A stretch of DNA of 64,000 nucleotides from PZPK01 sp965230795 (GCA_965230795.1 OZ246020.1:744001-808000), one strand, 5' to 3'; numbered from the stretch's first letter, positions 25,087 through 34,149 are shown. Notes: a model not told the origin generated them from the letters alone. Numbers and translations: made by a program.

Positions 25087-25779
25087 ATGTCAGTCGCAAT
25101 CGCAAATTGTTCGCAGGAAACACCCATTCAAATAGATGTGTACGCAGAGCAGAAAAAATCAGTGGGCACAATTGAAGTGCCGAAGGCTTTGCTTCAGTCA
25201 AAGCGCAAACCTGCTATCGACAGTGACAAGCATTTGGTTGATCGCACTTTGCGGGGTGACACCAGGGCTTATGATCTCCTGGTCATGAAATACCAAAGTC
25301 GAATCGCCCGTCTGGTATCGGTCTATATACAGGATTTTGATTCCGCAAAGGATGTGGTGCAGGAAAGTTTCTTCCGTGCTTATAAAGCGCTGACCAATTA
25401 CCGCGGCGACAGCCAGTTCTATACCTGGCTGTATCGGATTGCGGTGAATACTTCCTACAACTATCTCAAGGCCAATCGTAATTGGCTAACCCGGGTGGAA
25501 ACCATGGAAGACAACAGTCAGGCAGAGCATGCCGAGTCCAAGTCATTGGATCCCGAGCGGGCATCCCACAATGATGACTTGAAGCGGGGCATCCATCATG
25601 CGGTCGCTAAATTGCCGCTGGAGCTTCGTACTGTTTTGATGTTGAGAGAAGTCGAAGGCCTGAGTTACGAACAGATTTCTGAAGTAGTGGGGTGTGAATT
25701 GGGAACCGTGAAGTCCCGGATTTCAAGGGCCCGGGAGCGTGTCACAGAAAAAACCAGGCACTTGTATGAGAAAGATTGA
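25087..25779 (+). CDS. ECF (RpoE-like) sigma factor
   Basis: The ~230-residue protein has sigma region 2 (ARLVSVYIQDFDSAKDVVQE, FYTWLYRIAVNTSYNYL) and region 4 (LPLELRTVLMLREVEGLSYE, GTVKSRISRARE), close to the RpoE group. A ~45-residue N-terminal extension with no recognised domain precedes region 2. ATG 25087 has GGGGAGG upstream; a GTG two codons earlier abuts it too closely. No anti-sigma gene follows; instead a TetR gene does, so control may be transcriptional rather than by sequestration. Confidence 0.92.
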   Translation: MSVAIANCSQETPIQIDVYAEQKKSVGTIEVPKALLQSKRKPAIDSDKHLVDRTLRGDTRAYDLLVMKYQSRIARLVSVYIQDFDSAKDVVQESFFRAYKALTNYRGDSQFYTWLYRIAVNTSYNYLKANRNWLTRVETMEDNSQAEHAESKSLDPERASHNDDLKRGIHHAVAKLPLELRTVLMLREVEGLSYEQISEVVGCELGTVKSRISRARERVTEKTRHLYEKD

Positions 25780-25800
25780 CAGTATGGACAAGTCTGTTCA
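25776..25800 (+). promoter_or_regulatory. TetR autoregulatory site
   Basis: TGGACAAGTCTGTTCA (25785-25800) matches the 24502 operator at 12 of 16 positions, keeping its ACA/TGT half-site cores. TTGACA at 25776-25781, overlapping the sigma stop codon, could be a -35 box. It lies 50 bp before the TetR gene. Confidence 0.5.
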
Positions 25801-25850
25801 TTCTGTAATAATCAGTGTGAGAAACCATCGCGTGAGACAAGGTAGGAAAA

Positions 25851-26432
25851 ATGGCGACGCCACGTAAAGATCATTTGTTGCAAACGGCATTGCGGCTCTT
25901 CAACGAGCATGGCTTTCACGCCACCGGTATTGACCGGGTTCAGGCGGAGTCCGGTGTCTCGAAAACAACCATGTACAAGTACTTTAAAACCAAGGAGGAT
26001 TTGATCAAGGCGGTGCTGGAGATGCGCCACGAGCAGTTCGGCAAGTGGTTTACCAGTCGTGTGATTAAAATCGCCCGGGAACGCTACCCGGATCTCTCAT
26101 GTGGCAAGTTAAGGGCCATGTTCGATGCGATAGGCGAATGGATTCATTCCGACACGTTCTTTGGATGCAATTTTATAAATGCCAGCGCTGAGTTCTCGGA
26201 TATCGAGCATCCGATTCATCGTTATGCGGCTGAACACAAGCTGGAGTTATCGGAGTACATTAGCAGCTGCCTTCCCGGTCTGAGCGAAGAAGAGAGCAAC
26301 GAAATGGGTAAGGAAATTCTGCTGCTGATGGATGGGGCCATCGTTTGCGCCCATACCGCCGGAATAAAGGACTCCGCTGAGCGAGCAAAACGCATGATGC
26401 TGATGGTATTGGAAAAATATGACCATAAATAG
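25851..26432 (+). CDS. TetR family transcriptional regulator
   Basis: A 193-residue TetR protein. The N-terminal HTH reads LLQTALRLFNEHGFHATGID then SGVSKTTMYKYFKTKEDL. The C-terminal ligand domain has FFGCNFINASAEF, typical of a large TetR subgroup with a C-x-F-x-N-like segment. It is the last gene of the HPP-sigma operon and its operator-like dyads occur before both the operon and itself. Confidence 0.92.
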   Translation: MATPRKDHLLQTALRLFNEHGFHATGIDRVQAESGVSKTTMYKYFKTKEDLIKAVLEMRHEQFGKWFTSRVIKIARERYPDLSCGKLRAMFDAIGEWIHSDTFFGCNFINASAEFSDIEHPIHRYAAEHKLELSEYISSCLPGLSEEESNEMGKEILLLMDGAIVCAHTAGIKDSAERAKRMMLMVLEKYDHK

Positions 26433-26584
26433 GATTAGCTAGCCGGCAATGAATGGCATCTATCTTATAGCAAATTGCTCTTTCAAATCACTTCAAAAAT
26501 AGGAACATCCCGGCTCCTTATCCCTTCAAATACAATGTGTTAGAAACTTTTTGATTCTTTGTTTGAAGGCGAGAGGAGGGGGCC

Positions 26585-26917
26585 ATGTGTCACTCACAAC
26601 TCAGTTCGAATACCGGAAAATCCTTAACCAAAGCAATGAAAGCGTTGCTTAGGCACTGGTATAGAAAACGCTTTGTTCTTCGACTTCGCACCAGCGAGTT
26701 AATGGAGACGGTTAGCTCCCATGAAGACCGTCGAGCGCTAGGCATTGTGGCATTAATGGATGTTGATGCACTGACGATGACGGCTTTGATGGACTCTGAA
26801 GAGTTTCAGTTCGTGCAAAGCTGTCACGCCTATCTCAGCCGTTCGAAAAGCGACCCAGCTTCCGAAAATAGTCGAAAAGATTTCGGAACATCCAGCCTTT
26901 GTCAGGGCACTAAATAA
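26585..26917 (+). CDS. hypothetical protein
   Basis: A 110-residue protein with no recognised family. The N-terminal half is basic and helical (KALLRHWYRKRFVLRLRTSEL), with a possible repeat of acidic/Met-rich helices (VALMDVDALTMTALMDSEEF) after it. AGGAGGGGG precedes the ATG. The position before a MAPEG gene suggests, but does not prove, co-transcription. Confidence 0.5.
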   Translation: MCHSQLSSNTGKSLTKAMKALLRHWYRKRFVLRLRTSELMETVSSHEDRRALGIVALMDVDALTMTALMDSEEFQFVQSCHAYLSRSKSDPASENSRKDFGTSSLCQGTK

Positions 26918-27000
26918 CGAGATTACCGAGCAGGGCAATTCATCGTTTTATCGCCCGCATTCGCTTGGTGAGCCACGCAGTAGCAATAGGAGATCAGGTT

Positions 27001-27390
27001 ATGCCAGTTGAATTATCCATGTTAGCGGCTTCCGTAGGATTATTGTTCGCGCTTACCCTGATCCAGCGCGCACGGGATTTTCTGTTCCCGAGCGTGTCTC
27101 TGGTTGCCGCGAACCAGCAGCCTGTTCAGGTCATTCAGGGCTGGCATTTACGCCTGGATAAGGCCATCGCCAAGTTAATCGAAGCCATTGTAATTTTTGC
27201 GCCGCTGGTGTTGGTGGCTCATGCGCTTGGTGTGACCAGCGCCCAGTCGGCTTTTGGTGCGCAGTTGTTCTTCGTTGCGCGGCTGTTGCACGTCGTGTTT
27301 TCGGTTGCCGGAGCGCTTTGGCCGCGCGTCGGTGCCTGTTTTGCGAGTTTGATGGGAATGCTGATCATTGCTGCCGGCTTCTTTCACTAA
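27001..27390 (+). CDS. MAPEG family membrane protein
   Basis: The 129-residue protein has four membrane helices and the MAPEG-like loop RLDKAIAKLIEAIVIFAPLV, then FFVARLLHVVFSVAGALWPR. It is a second MAPEG unlike the one at 16346. ATG 27001 follows AGGAG; an earlier in-frame ATG at 26965 has no ribosome site. The stop is 29 bp before the fused flavoprotein gene and the pair is probably an operon handling reactive or lipophilic compounds. Confidence 0.82.
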   Translation: MPVELSMLAASVGLLFALTLIQRARDFLFPSVSLVAANQQPVQVIQGWHLRLDKAIAKLIEAIVIFAPLVLVAHALGVTSAQSAFGAQLFFVARLLHVVFSVAGALWPRVGACFASLMGMLIIAAGFFH

Positions 27391-27419
27391 TCCAGTCTTC
27401 GCAGAGAGCGGCCTGCACT

Positions 27420-29525
27420 ATGAGTTCCCCCCCTTCTGATAAAACCTTTATTCCAGATAGCACATCGCCCTTTCACAAAGGTGAGCAACGCATCCAGCAT
27501 CAGTTGGGGCTGCGTGATCAGATGGAGCATTTTGGCAGAAAAATAATTCGCGACTACATGCCCGCGCAGCATCGCGCATTTTACCGTCAGCTACCCTTTG
27601 TGTTTGCAGGTCATGCCGATGCCGAGGGTTGGCCATGGGCGTCAATGCTGTTTGGCAAACCCGGATTTATCGAGACACCACATCACAGACGACTAGTGAT
27701 TCGGGGGCAGATTGTCCCCGGTGATCCGCTGGAAAATAACTGTCGCCAGGGTCTTAAACTTGGGCTGTTGGGAATTGAACTGCCTACCCGGCGGCGTAAT
27801 CGGATGGCGGCAACAGTGACTGGTGTCGAAGCGGGCACGTTGGCACTGCGTGTAGATCAGGCTTTTGGTAATTGCCCGCAATATATCCAGACACGCACCA
27901 TGCGCTGGCTGAAGCCTGATGAGATATCTGCCAGTGAAGTGCTGGATTTTAATGCGTTCGATCCGGAGACTCGGGGCCTGATTGAACGTAGTGACACCTT
28001 CTTTGTAGCCAGTTATGTCGATAACCAGAGTGGCGCGGCCAGCGAAGGGGCAGACGTGTCTCACCGGGGTGGAAAAACCGGCTTTGTCCGGGTCGATAAC
28101 ACTCACGCCCTGACGATACCCGACTATTTTGGCAACAATCTTTTTAATACTTTGGGAAATATTCTCGAAAATGAACGCGCCGGTTTGTTGTTCATCGATT
28201 TCGCCAATGGCCATGTGTTGACCATGACCGGAAGGGCCGAGATCCTCTGGGACTCCGATGAGGCGGAATATTTCGAGGGCGCACAACGATTATGGCGCTT
28301 CCATCTGCACAAGGGACGTATGATTCGGTATGCATTGCCCATGCGTTGGACACTCGACGCCTATTCTCCTAACTCGCTAATGACCGGCAGCTGGCGCGAG
28401 GCCGAAGAGACTCGCCTGATGGAAGCGCGCCGACAGGAATGGCTTTACTGCCGGGTAACGCGAATTGAGGACGAAAACCACCTTGTCCGCTCCATTTACC
28501 TGGTGCCGGAAAACAGTGTTCGCTTACGTTTTGAACCAGGCCAGTTTTTGACGCTAAGGGCGGAGATCGCAGGACGAACAGAAATTCGCACTTACACCTT
28601 GTCGAGTGCACCTGCCGACGAGGAGTATCGAATCAGCGTTAAGCGCGAAGCCAATCCGGAATCCGTTGTTCCGAACGGAGTCTTCTCCCACTACCTGCAC
28701 GATGAGCTGGAGGTGGGTGATCGACTGGAAGCACGGTCGCCGACAGGTACCTTTGTCTATGATGCATCGGAGTCTCGGCCTGCCGTGCTCCTGGCAGGAG
28801 GTGTGGGCATCACGCCGATGATGTCGATGATGCGCCATACCCTGAACGAAGCCGTCCGCACACGATTGATGCGTTCCGTGACACTCTTTGCCGCGGCCTA
28901 CAGTGTGCGTGAACGCGCTTTCTTTGAAGAATTATCGAGGCTACAGGAGCAATCCGGAAACCGTTTGAGAACCTACTGGGCGCTTAGCACGGTCGATGAT
29001 CGACTCATTCCAGGAAGGGACTATCACCATGTGGGACGGATTTCGGCTGAGCTGTTACAGAGTGTGCTCCCCCTGGATGACTACGATTTTTATCTCTGTG
29101 GCCCGCCCGGATTTATGCAGCATTGTTACGACCTGCTGCGGGAGCTTGGTGTATCGGATAAACGCATTCTGGCGGAAGCTTTCGGTCCGGCTTCCTTGCA
29201 GCGCACACCGGACGTCGCCAAATCGACCTTTGAAGCACAGCAAACCGCGGAAGATGCCTTGGTGCGCTTCCAGTCCTCCGGTATTGAACAGGTCTGGACC
29301 GCAGCGGAGGGGACGCTGCTGGAGTTCTCCGAGGCTCATGGAATGACTCCTGATTTTGCCTGTCGAAGCGGAAAGTGTGGCGCCTGCAAGGTTCCGATAC
29401 TGTCTGGCGAAGTCGCCTATGAATATGAGCCTGCGTTTGACCTTGAGGAAAACGAGGCCTTGCTTTGCTGCGCCAAACCGGCTGCAACAGGAGAGGGACG
29501 GTCGGTAATTACCCTGGGCTTGTAA
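27420..29525 (+). CDS. PNPOx-ferredoxin reductase-ferredoxin fusion protein
   Basis: A ~701-residue multidomain redox protein. Residues ~30-330 are a pyridoxamine-5'-phosphate-oxidase-like FMN-binding split barrel (VFAGHADAEGWPWASMLFGK). Residues ~340-590 are a ferredoxin-NADP reductase module, with FAD motif RTYTLSSAP and NAD motif LLAGGVGITPMMSMM plus CGPPGFM. The C-terminal ~85 residues are a plant-type 2Fe-2S ferredoxin with CRSGKCGACK and a final LCC. Electrons should flow from NAD(P)H through FAD to the cluster and perhaps to the N-terminal flavin. The substrate is unknown. Confidence 0.92.
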   Translation: MSSPPSDKTFIPDSTSPFHKGEQRIQHQLGLRDQMEHFGRKIIRDYMPAQHRAFYRQLPFVFAGHADAEGWPWASMLFGKPGFIETPHHRRLVIRGQIVPGDPLENNCRQGLKLGLLGIELPTRRRNRMAATVTGVEAGTLALRVDQAFGNCPQYIQTRTMRWLKPDEISASEVLDFNAFDPETRGLIERSDTFFVASYVDNQSGAASEGADVSHRGGKTGFVRVDNTHALTIPDYFGNNLFNTLGNILENERAGLLFIDFANGHVLTMTGRAEILWDSDEAEYFEGAQRLWRFHLHKGRMIRYALPMRWTLDAYSPNSLMTGSWREAEETRLMEARRQEWLYCRVTRIEDENHLVRSIYLVPENSVRLRFEPGQFLTLRAEIAGRTEIRTYTLSSAPADEEYRISVKREANPESVVPNGVFSHYLHDELEVGDRLEARSPTGTFVYDASESRPAVLLAGGVGITPMMSMMRHTLNEAVRTRLMRSVTLFAAAYSVRERAFFEELSRLQEQSGNRLRTYWALSTVDDRLIPGRDYHHVGRISAELLQSVLPLDDYDFYLCGPPGFMQHCYDLLRELGVSDKRILAEAFGPASLQRTPDVAKSTFEAQQTAEDALVRFQSSGIEQVWTAAEGTLLEFSEAHGMTPDFACRSGKCGACKVPILSGEVAYEYEPAFDLEENEALLCCAKPAATGEGRSVITLGL

Positions 29526-29555
29526 CGCCGGTAACGTGTTCGTTTTTCCAGAGAT

Positions 29556-30503
29556 TTATGGCGAGGTCGCTTGCTTAAGGATCTTTCGGTATGAACCGGG
29601 CGAGTGGCCGGCGTGGAGTTTGAATGCCTTGCTGAAGGCGGCTTCGGAGCGGTACCCGGCATTGAGGGCAATGCTCAGTATGCTCGCCTGTCCGTCCTGC
29701 AAAGCCTGTTTGGCGACTTCGAAACGCCAGCGTTGCAGATAGGTTTTGGGCGCTTCGCCCACCAATCGGGTGAAGCGCTCGCTGAAAGCACTGCGAGACA
29801 GTGCAACCGATTGTGCCAGGGTTTCAACACTCAATGAGGCGATCTTTTCAGAATGGATAAGGTTCAGGGCCTTGCCGATCTTGGGATCATTCAGGGCTTT
29901 TAAATAGCAGGCATCGAGATCGCTGTTTTGCATGTAGACGCGCAGCAGCTGGATGAATAGCACTTCGGTAAGACGGTCGACAATGACGACCGATCCCGGT
30001 TTGCTGTCTCTGGATTCCATGGCGACGACGCGAATCAGTGAGCGCAACCAGTCCAGCTCGGGGCTGTCCTTGGCGCGGATATGAATAAAGCAGGGCAGGT
30101 CGCGAATAAAAGGGTGATCGATGGATGAATCGTATTCGAAGGCACCACACATCAGAGTTGACCAGTTGGCGCTGTCAGCAGCCGATAAGTCGGCGTCGAA
30201 AAAAGGATTGTTGCCGTGATGAATGCCTTCTATCACTTCCTGGGCAGGCATGGCTTCCATGTCCTTCTCACTGCTGAGCCGGTGGGAACCGCCGGTCGGG
30301 AAGGCGACGATATCGCCTGCTTCCAGAAAAATGGCATCGGACTGTGAATCGATATGCAGCCAGCATTGTCCTTCCAGCAAGGTATGGAAGACACCACTTT
30401 TGGCGGCCGGGATCAGCATGGACCAGGCAAGATTAAAGTCGCTGCAGAAATAGGCGCTGGTATGCAGGCGGATGGTTTTGAGTAGATCAGTGAGGGCATC
30501 CAT
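29556..30503 (-). CDS. AraC family transcriptional regulator
   Basis: The ~315-residue protein has an N-terminal cupin-type sensor domain (FHTLLEGQCWLHI, FLEAGDIVAFPTGGSH) and a C-terminal AraC HTH pair (VALSRSAFSERFTRLVGEAP, ALNAGYRSEAAFSKAFKLHA). A start 15 codons upstream is possible. It is convergent with the fusion-protein gene and divergent from the glutaredoxin-Lpd genes, which it probably regulates. It is the first of three cupin-AraC proteins within 8 kb. Confidence 0.9.
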   Translation of the reverse strand: MDALTDLLKTIRLHTSAYFCSDFNLAWSMLIPAAKSGVFHTLLEGQCWLHIDSQSDAIFLEAGDIVAFPTGGSHRLSSEKDMEAMPAQEVIEGIHHGNNPFFDADLSAADSANWSTLMCGAFEYDSSIDHPFIRDLPCFIHIRAKDSPELDWLRSLIRVVAMESRDSKPGSVVIVDRLTEVLFIQLLRVYMQNSDLDACYLKALNDPKIGKALNLIHSEKIASLSVETLAQSVALSRSAFSERFTRLVGEAPKTYLQRWRFEVAKQALQDGQASILSIALNAGYRSEAAFSKAFKLHAGHSPGSYRKILKQATSP

Positions 30504-30609
30504 GACAAGTTCCGGACAAAATGACAAACAATCAGGCAATTGCATCATTTTATGTCGTGTTTGATTCCCCGAAAATACCCTGGCTATTAAATTTAACGGA
30601 GATTCAGAA

Positions 30610-30894
30610 ATGCCCAGACAGCATCAACCCGCACAGTTTGCCCTCTACCACTTTCGCACCTGCCCGTTTTGCATGGTGACCCGTGCGGCACTTAAAGGCA
30701 TAGAGCTTGAAGTGGAACAGCGTGACATACACAAGCATCCTTCCTTCCGCTCTGAACTGGCAGCGGGTGGCGGCAAAACTCAGGTTCCCTGCCTGAGAAT
30801 TGAAGAGCAGGGTCAGGTGAGCTGGCTCTATGAATCACAGGACATTATTCGCTATCTCAAGCAGAGAGCGACGGAATTGCCTCGTTCGGCCTGA
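30610..30894 (+). CDS. glutaredoxin family protein
   Basis: A 94-residue thioredoxin-fold glutaredoxin with the dithiol motif CPFC (FRTCPFCMVTRAALK) and the cis-Pro segment QVPCLRI. It reduces disulfides using glutathione or an adjacent reductase. The dihydrolipoamide-dehydrogenase-like gene follows 34 bp later, so a reductase/redoxin pair is plausible. Confidence 0.88.
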   Translation: MPRQHQPAQFALYHFRTCPFCMVTRAALKGIELEVEQRDIHKHPSFRSELAAGGGKTQVPCLRIEEQGQVSWLYESQDIIRYLKQRATELPRSA

Positions 30895-30928
30895 GCCTGA
30901 CGAGTGACCCTGAACAGAGGACAGGATT

Positions 30929-32353
30929 ATGGAAATCAGACACGTTGATGTGGCCATCATTGGCGCCGGCACGGCTGGCATGGGTGCATACCGCGAAGCC
31001 CGTAAAGTGACTGACAGCATCGCGCTGATCGAAGGTGCTTACTATGGTACAACCTGCGCGCGCGTCGGCTGTATGCCCAGCAAATTGCTCATTGCCGCAG
31101 CGGAGGCCGCCCATGCCGCCAGGCATGCTGAGGTGTTCGGCGTTGGCGTTGCAGATGTTGAGGTTGATGGCAAAGCCGTGATGTCTCGTGTCAAAGCGGA
31201 GCGGGATCGTTTTGTCGGGTTTGTTGTCGACGACATCAATGGCTTTGATGCCAGGCATCATGTCAGAGGACACGCCCGTTTCAAGGATGCGCATACTCTG
31301 ATTGTCGACCCTCATGTACAGATTGTCGCCAAGCGTATCGTGATCGCAACGGGCTCGCGCCCTTTTGTTCCGGAAATTCTGCAAGCCGCCGGAGACAGGC
31401 TGCTGGTCAATGATGATCTGTTCGAACTGAACGATTTACCAGGTTCGGTGCTGGTATCGGGTACCGGTGTCATTGGGCTGGAATTGGGTCAGGCGCTCAG
31501 TCGTCTGAATGTCGATGTCACCATGCTGGCGCGCGGTGTTTCCATTGGCGGCATAGAGGATCCACAGATCCGGAATTATGCTGCGAAAACCTTTGCGGAG
31601 GAGTTCGAGCTGAAGCTGAATGCCCGTATCGTCGGGGTCAAGCTGTTCGCAAACGGGGTGCAGGTGGACTATGACGCCGGTGATGGCAGCAGACAATCCC
31701 GGACGGTGGATTATATTCTCGCGGCGACGGGTCGCGTGCCCAATGTGGATTTGCTGAACATTGAAGTAACGGGTATCAAGCGCGATGACCGGGGTGTGCC
31801 TGACTATAACCCCCGAACCATGCAGACCAGTGTGCCTCATATCTTCATTGCCGGCGATGCCAATAACGAGTTGCCCTTGTTACATGAGGCTTCTGATGAG
31901 GGCCGTATAGCGGGACGTAATGCGGCAGTCTTTCCCTTCATAGAGGAAGGGCTGCGACGGGCGGAGTTGGGCGTGGTGTTTTCCGATCCGCAGATTGCAA
32001 GTATCGGACAGCGGCCCCATCAGTTGGCCGGCACCGACTTTGTTGTTGGAGAGGTCAGCTTTGAAAATCAGGGACGTAGTCGGGTCATGGCCAGGAACAA
32101 GGGTATGTTGAAGGTATATGTGGAGGCACCATCCGGTCGACTTCTGGGCGCGGAAATGTTCGGACCGGCTGCGGAGCATATCGGTCATCTGCTGTCATGG
32201 GCCGTGCAACAAAAACTCAGTGTCGACGAGATCCTGGATATGCCTTTCTATCATCCGGTGATTGAAGAAGGCGTGCGTACGGCGTTTCGGGATGCCCTGC
32301 AGCAGCTGGCGAAGCATTCGGGAGTGAGGCCTGGCCATGCTCGAACTGCTTAG
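30929..32353 (+). CDS. dihydrolipoyl dehydrogenase family flavoprotein
   Basis: A class I pyridine-nucleotide-disulfide oxidoreductase of 474 residues. It has FAD motif AIIGAGTAGMGA, redox disulfide TTCARVGCMPSK (the usual C-x4-C), NAD-binding GTGVIGLELG, a second FAD contact (FIAGDANNE), and a C-terminal His-Glu pair (FYHPVIEEG). The family includes lipoamide dehydrogenase and mercuric reductase relatives. No 2-oxo-acid dehydrogenase genes lie nearby, so a role in E3 complexes is unlikely. Its end overlaps the nrtS start. Confidence 0.9.
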   Translation: MEIRHVDVAIIGAGTAGMGAYREARKVTDSIALIEGAYYGTTCARVGCMPSKLLIAAAEAAHAARHAEVFGVGVADVEVDGKAVMSRVKAERDRFVGFVVDDINGFDARHHVRGHARFKDAHTLIVDPHVQIVAKRIVIATGSRPFVPEILQAAGDRLLVNDDLFELNDLPGSVLVSGTGVIGLELGQALSRLNVDVTMLARGVSIGGIEDPQIRNYAAKTFAEEFELKLNARIVGVKLFANGVQVDYDAGDGSRQSRTVDYILAATGRVPNVDLLNIEVTGIKRDDRGVPDYNPRTMQTSVPHIFIAGDANNELPLLHEASDEGRIAGRNAAVFPFIEEGLRRAELGVVFSDPQIASIGQRPHQLAGTDFVVGEVSFENQGRSRVMARNKGMLKVYVEAPSGRLLGAEMFGPAAEHIGHLLSWAVQQKLSVDEILDMPFYHPVIEEGVRTAFRDALQQLAKHSGVRPGHARTA

Positions 32354-32531
32354 CATTCACTTTCGCAGCGCCCTGCAAGTCGCACTCTTGGTCGGTAGCG
32401 TGCTGCTCTTGATCAACCAGTATGATGCGCTCTTCGGTGATCAGCCCCTGCGCTGGCTACCGGCTCTGCTGACCTACTGTGTTCCTTTTTGTGTGTTTTT
32501 GCTCGGCAAACGCTCGGTAGGGTGTGACTGA
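32337..32531 (+). CDS. nrtS: NrtS-type nitrate/nitrite transporter subunit
   Basis: A 64-residue protein with two membrane helices, reading FRSALQVALLVGSVLLLINQ and ending TYCVPFCVFLLG. This matches the small NrtS family, which supports nitrate/nitrite uptake in marine cyanobacteria and other bacteria. Its ATG lies 17 bases inside the upstream gene, in a different frame. Confidence 0.75.
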   Translation: MLELLSIHFRSALQVALLVGSVLLLINQYDALFGDQPLRWLPALLTYCVPFCVFLLGKRSVGCD

Positions 32532-32607
32532 CGTTGCACTTAGAGTTTGGACTTAGACTTTGTGCTGTGCGGGGAAGACGAGATTTGTACTCTGGACCGG
32601 TTACGAC

Positions 32608-32637
32608 AGACCGGCCACGCGCCGGTCTTCATTTTTT
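32608..32637 (+). terminator. rho-independent terminator
   Basis: AGACCGGC (32608-32615) pairs perfectly with GCCGGTCT (32621-32628), followed by TCATTTTTT. It lies about 75 bp past nrtS and before the convergent anthrone-oxygenase-like gene. Confidence 0.8.
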
Positions 32638-32657
32638 CCACCATAATGGCGCCGGCT

Positions 32658-33140
32658 TCAATACTCAACCATGGCTATCATCATCAGGATGGCACTTAGC
32701 AGTGTGCAGAGAGTACGGACATGGTTCCACCAGACCCATCGATCAAGATAGTGCTGCCAAATCTGCCGACCCTGTTCCGAGTCTGGCTGCGCCCGATCGA
32801 GCCGATTGTTCAATGGCACATTGATCAATACGGTGGATAGTAAGGCGGCAATAGCCAGACATGCAGCAAGCAAGGTCAGAATATTGCCGTGGATACCGGG
32901 ACTGAGTGTTTGCATAATCAATAATGCCAGCGCCGCTCCGGGCGATCCAAAGAAAAACGCAAAAAACACCGGGTTCTGGATCTTGCGATTGATTAACTGC
33001 ATGGCTTCCATACCGACGCCATCGGTTTGTTTCGCCAGTGACGGCATGATGGTGTTGGAGAAAATCATGTAGATGCCGCACAGCACTGCTGAGGTGATCA
33101 GCAGAATCTGTGACAGCATTTCAAATACGACAGTGATCAT
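32658..33140 (-). CDS. DUF1772 (anthrone oxygenase-like) membrane protein
   Basis: A 160-residue protein with four membrane helices. It has conserved polar motifs of the DUF1772/anthrone-oxygenase family: the NxxxP-like segment NTIMPSL near the N-terminus, NVPLNNRL, and the final W-W-N-H-V-R (YLDRWVWWNHVRTLCTLLSA). It overlaps the NmrA-like gene by four bases (ATGA), so the two form an operon. Confidence 0.85.
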   Translation of the reverse strand: MITVVFEMLSQILLITSAVLCGIYMIFSNTIMPSLAKQTDGVGMEAMQLINRKIQNPVFFAFFFGSPGAALALLIMQTLSPGIHGNILTLLAACLAIAALLSTVLINVPLNNRLDRAQPDSEQGRQIWQHYLDRWVWWNHVRTLCTLLSAILMMIAMVEY

Positions 33141-34009
33141 GATTTAACTTCCTCTCGGCTTAAATGGGTATGGCTGGCGATCTCGCGGGCAATCTCGTGG
33201 GCGAATTCCCGAAAATCCCGTGCCGGACGACCCAATGCCTGCTCCACGCCATTGCAGATATGGGCATTACGACCATCCAGTACTTCATTGAACAGAAACA
33301 TCAGCAGCTCAATGGTGTCAGCAGGCGCGCCCTGCCAGCGCATTTCCTGGGCAAACACTGCATCGGAAATCGGCAGAAAACGTATCTCTCGATCGAGGGC
33401 ATGACTCAGCTCATCAGCCACTTCTGCAAACGACATCAAGCGAGGACCGGTCACCTCATATACACGCTTGTTTGCGCATTGGCCGGTCAATGCTGCCACT
33501 GCGACATCGGCGATATCCTCCACATCGACAAAGGGCTCGCGGGCTTGTCTGGCCGGCAGGGCAATCGTGCCCTCGGCAACCATGTTGGCAAACTCACCTT
33601 CGGAAAAGTTCTGGTTGAACCAGCTCGCGCGCACGACGGTCCAGTTGATTCCGGAAGCCTGGACAATTTGCTCGCATTGTTGAGCAGCCGGTTCACCGCG
33701 TCCGGATAACAATACCAGGTGCTCGACGCCGGCGGCTTTGGCTGCGGCGCAAAAGTTGTGAATGGTGGAGGGAGCTTGCGGAACCGCCAGGTCAGGAAAA
33801 TAGCTGACGTAGACCGCTTTGATGTTTGTAAGGGCTGCGTGCCAGCCTGATTCGTCCTGCCAGTCAAATGCCGGTGAAGCGCTGCGGGAGCCGCGTCGGA
33901 TGTGGTGTCCTGATTTCTCGAGTTTGCTGGCAACACGTTTTCCGGTTTTGCCGTTTGCACCAAGGACGAGAATGGATGCGTTGTGTCTGGTGTCGTTTGA
34001 ATGTGTCAT
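33137..34009 (-). CDS. NmrA-type NAD(P)-binding protein
   Basis: This atypical short-chain dehydrogenase of 290 residues has the Rossmann motif VLGANGKTGKRVA and NmrA-like segments (VEHLVLLSGRGE, WTVVRASWFNQNFSEGEF). Such proteins reduce quinones or act as redox sensors. It is the promoter-proximal gene before the DUF1772 gene, and a divergent cupin-AraC regulator lies 140 bp away. Confidence 0.88.
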   Translation of the reverse strand: MTHSNDTRHNASILVLGANGKTGKRVASKLEKSGHHIRRGSRSASPAFDWQDESGWHAALTNIKAVYVSYFPDLAVPQAPSTIHNFCAAAKAAGVEHLVLLSGRGEPAAQQCEQIVQASGINWTVVRASWFNQNFSEGEFANMVAEGTIALPARQAREPFVDVEDIADVAVAALTGQCANKRVYEVTGPRLMSFAEVADELSHALDREIRFLPISDAVFAQEMRWQGAPADTIELLMFLFNEVLDGRNAHICNGVEQALGRPARDFREFAHEIAREIASHTHLSREEVKS

Positions 34010-34149
34010 GTCGCTGTCCTCACTGGGCTGAAAGTGATGACAAGCTTATCGGGATTACTCGAATGAAATGCTGCAATAAGTGCATTATTATTGATCAATC
34101 GTCCGGGCGAGATGCTCGATCCCGCACAGGAGTTAGGAAAGGCAAAAGC

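Noticed and set aside
32534..32824. Plus-strand ORF between nrtS and the DUF1772 gene
   Set aside because: It crosses the terminator hairpin and is antisense to a membrane protein gene.
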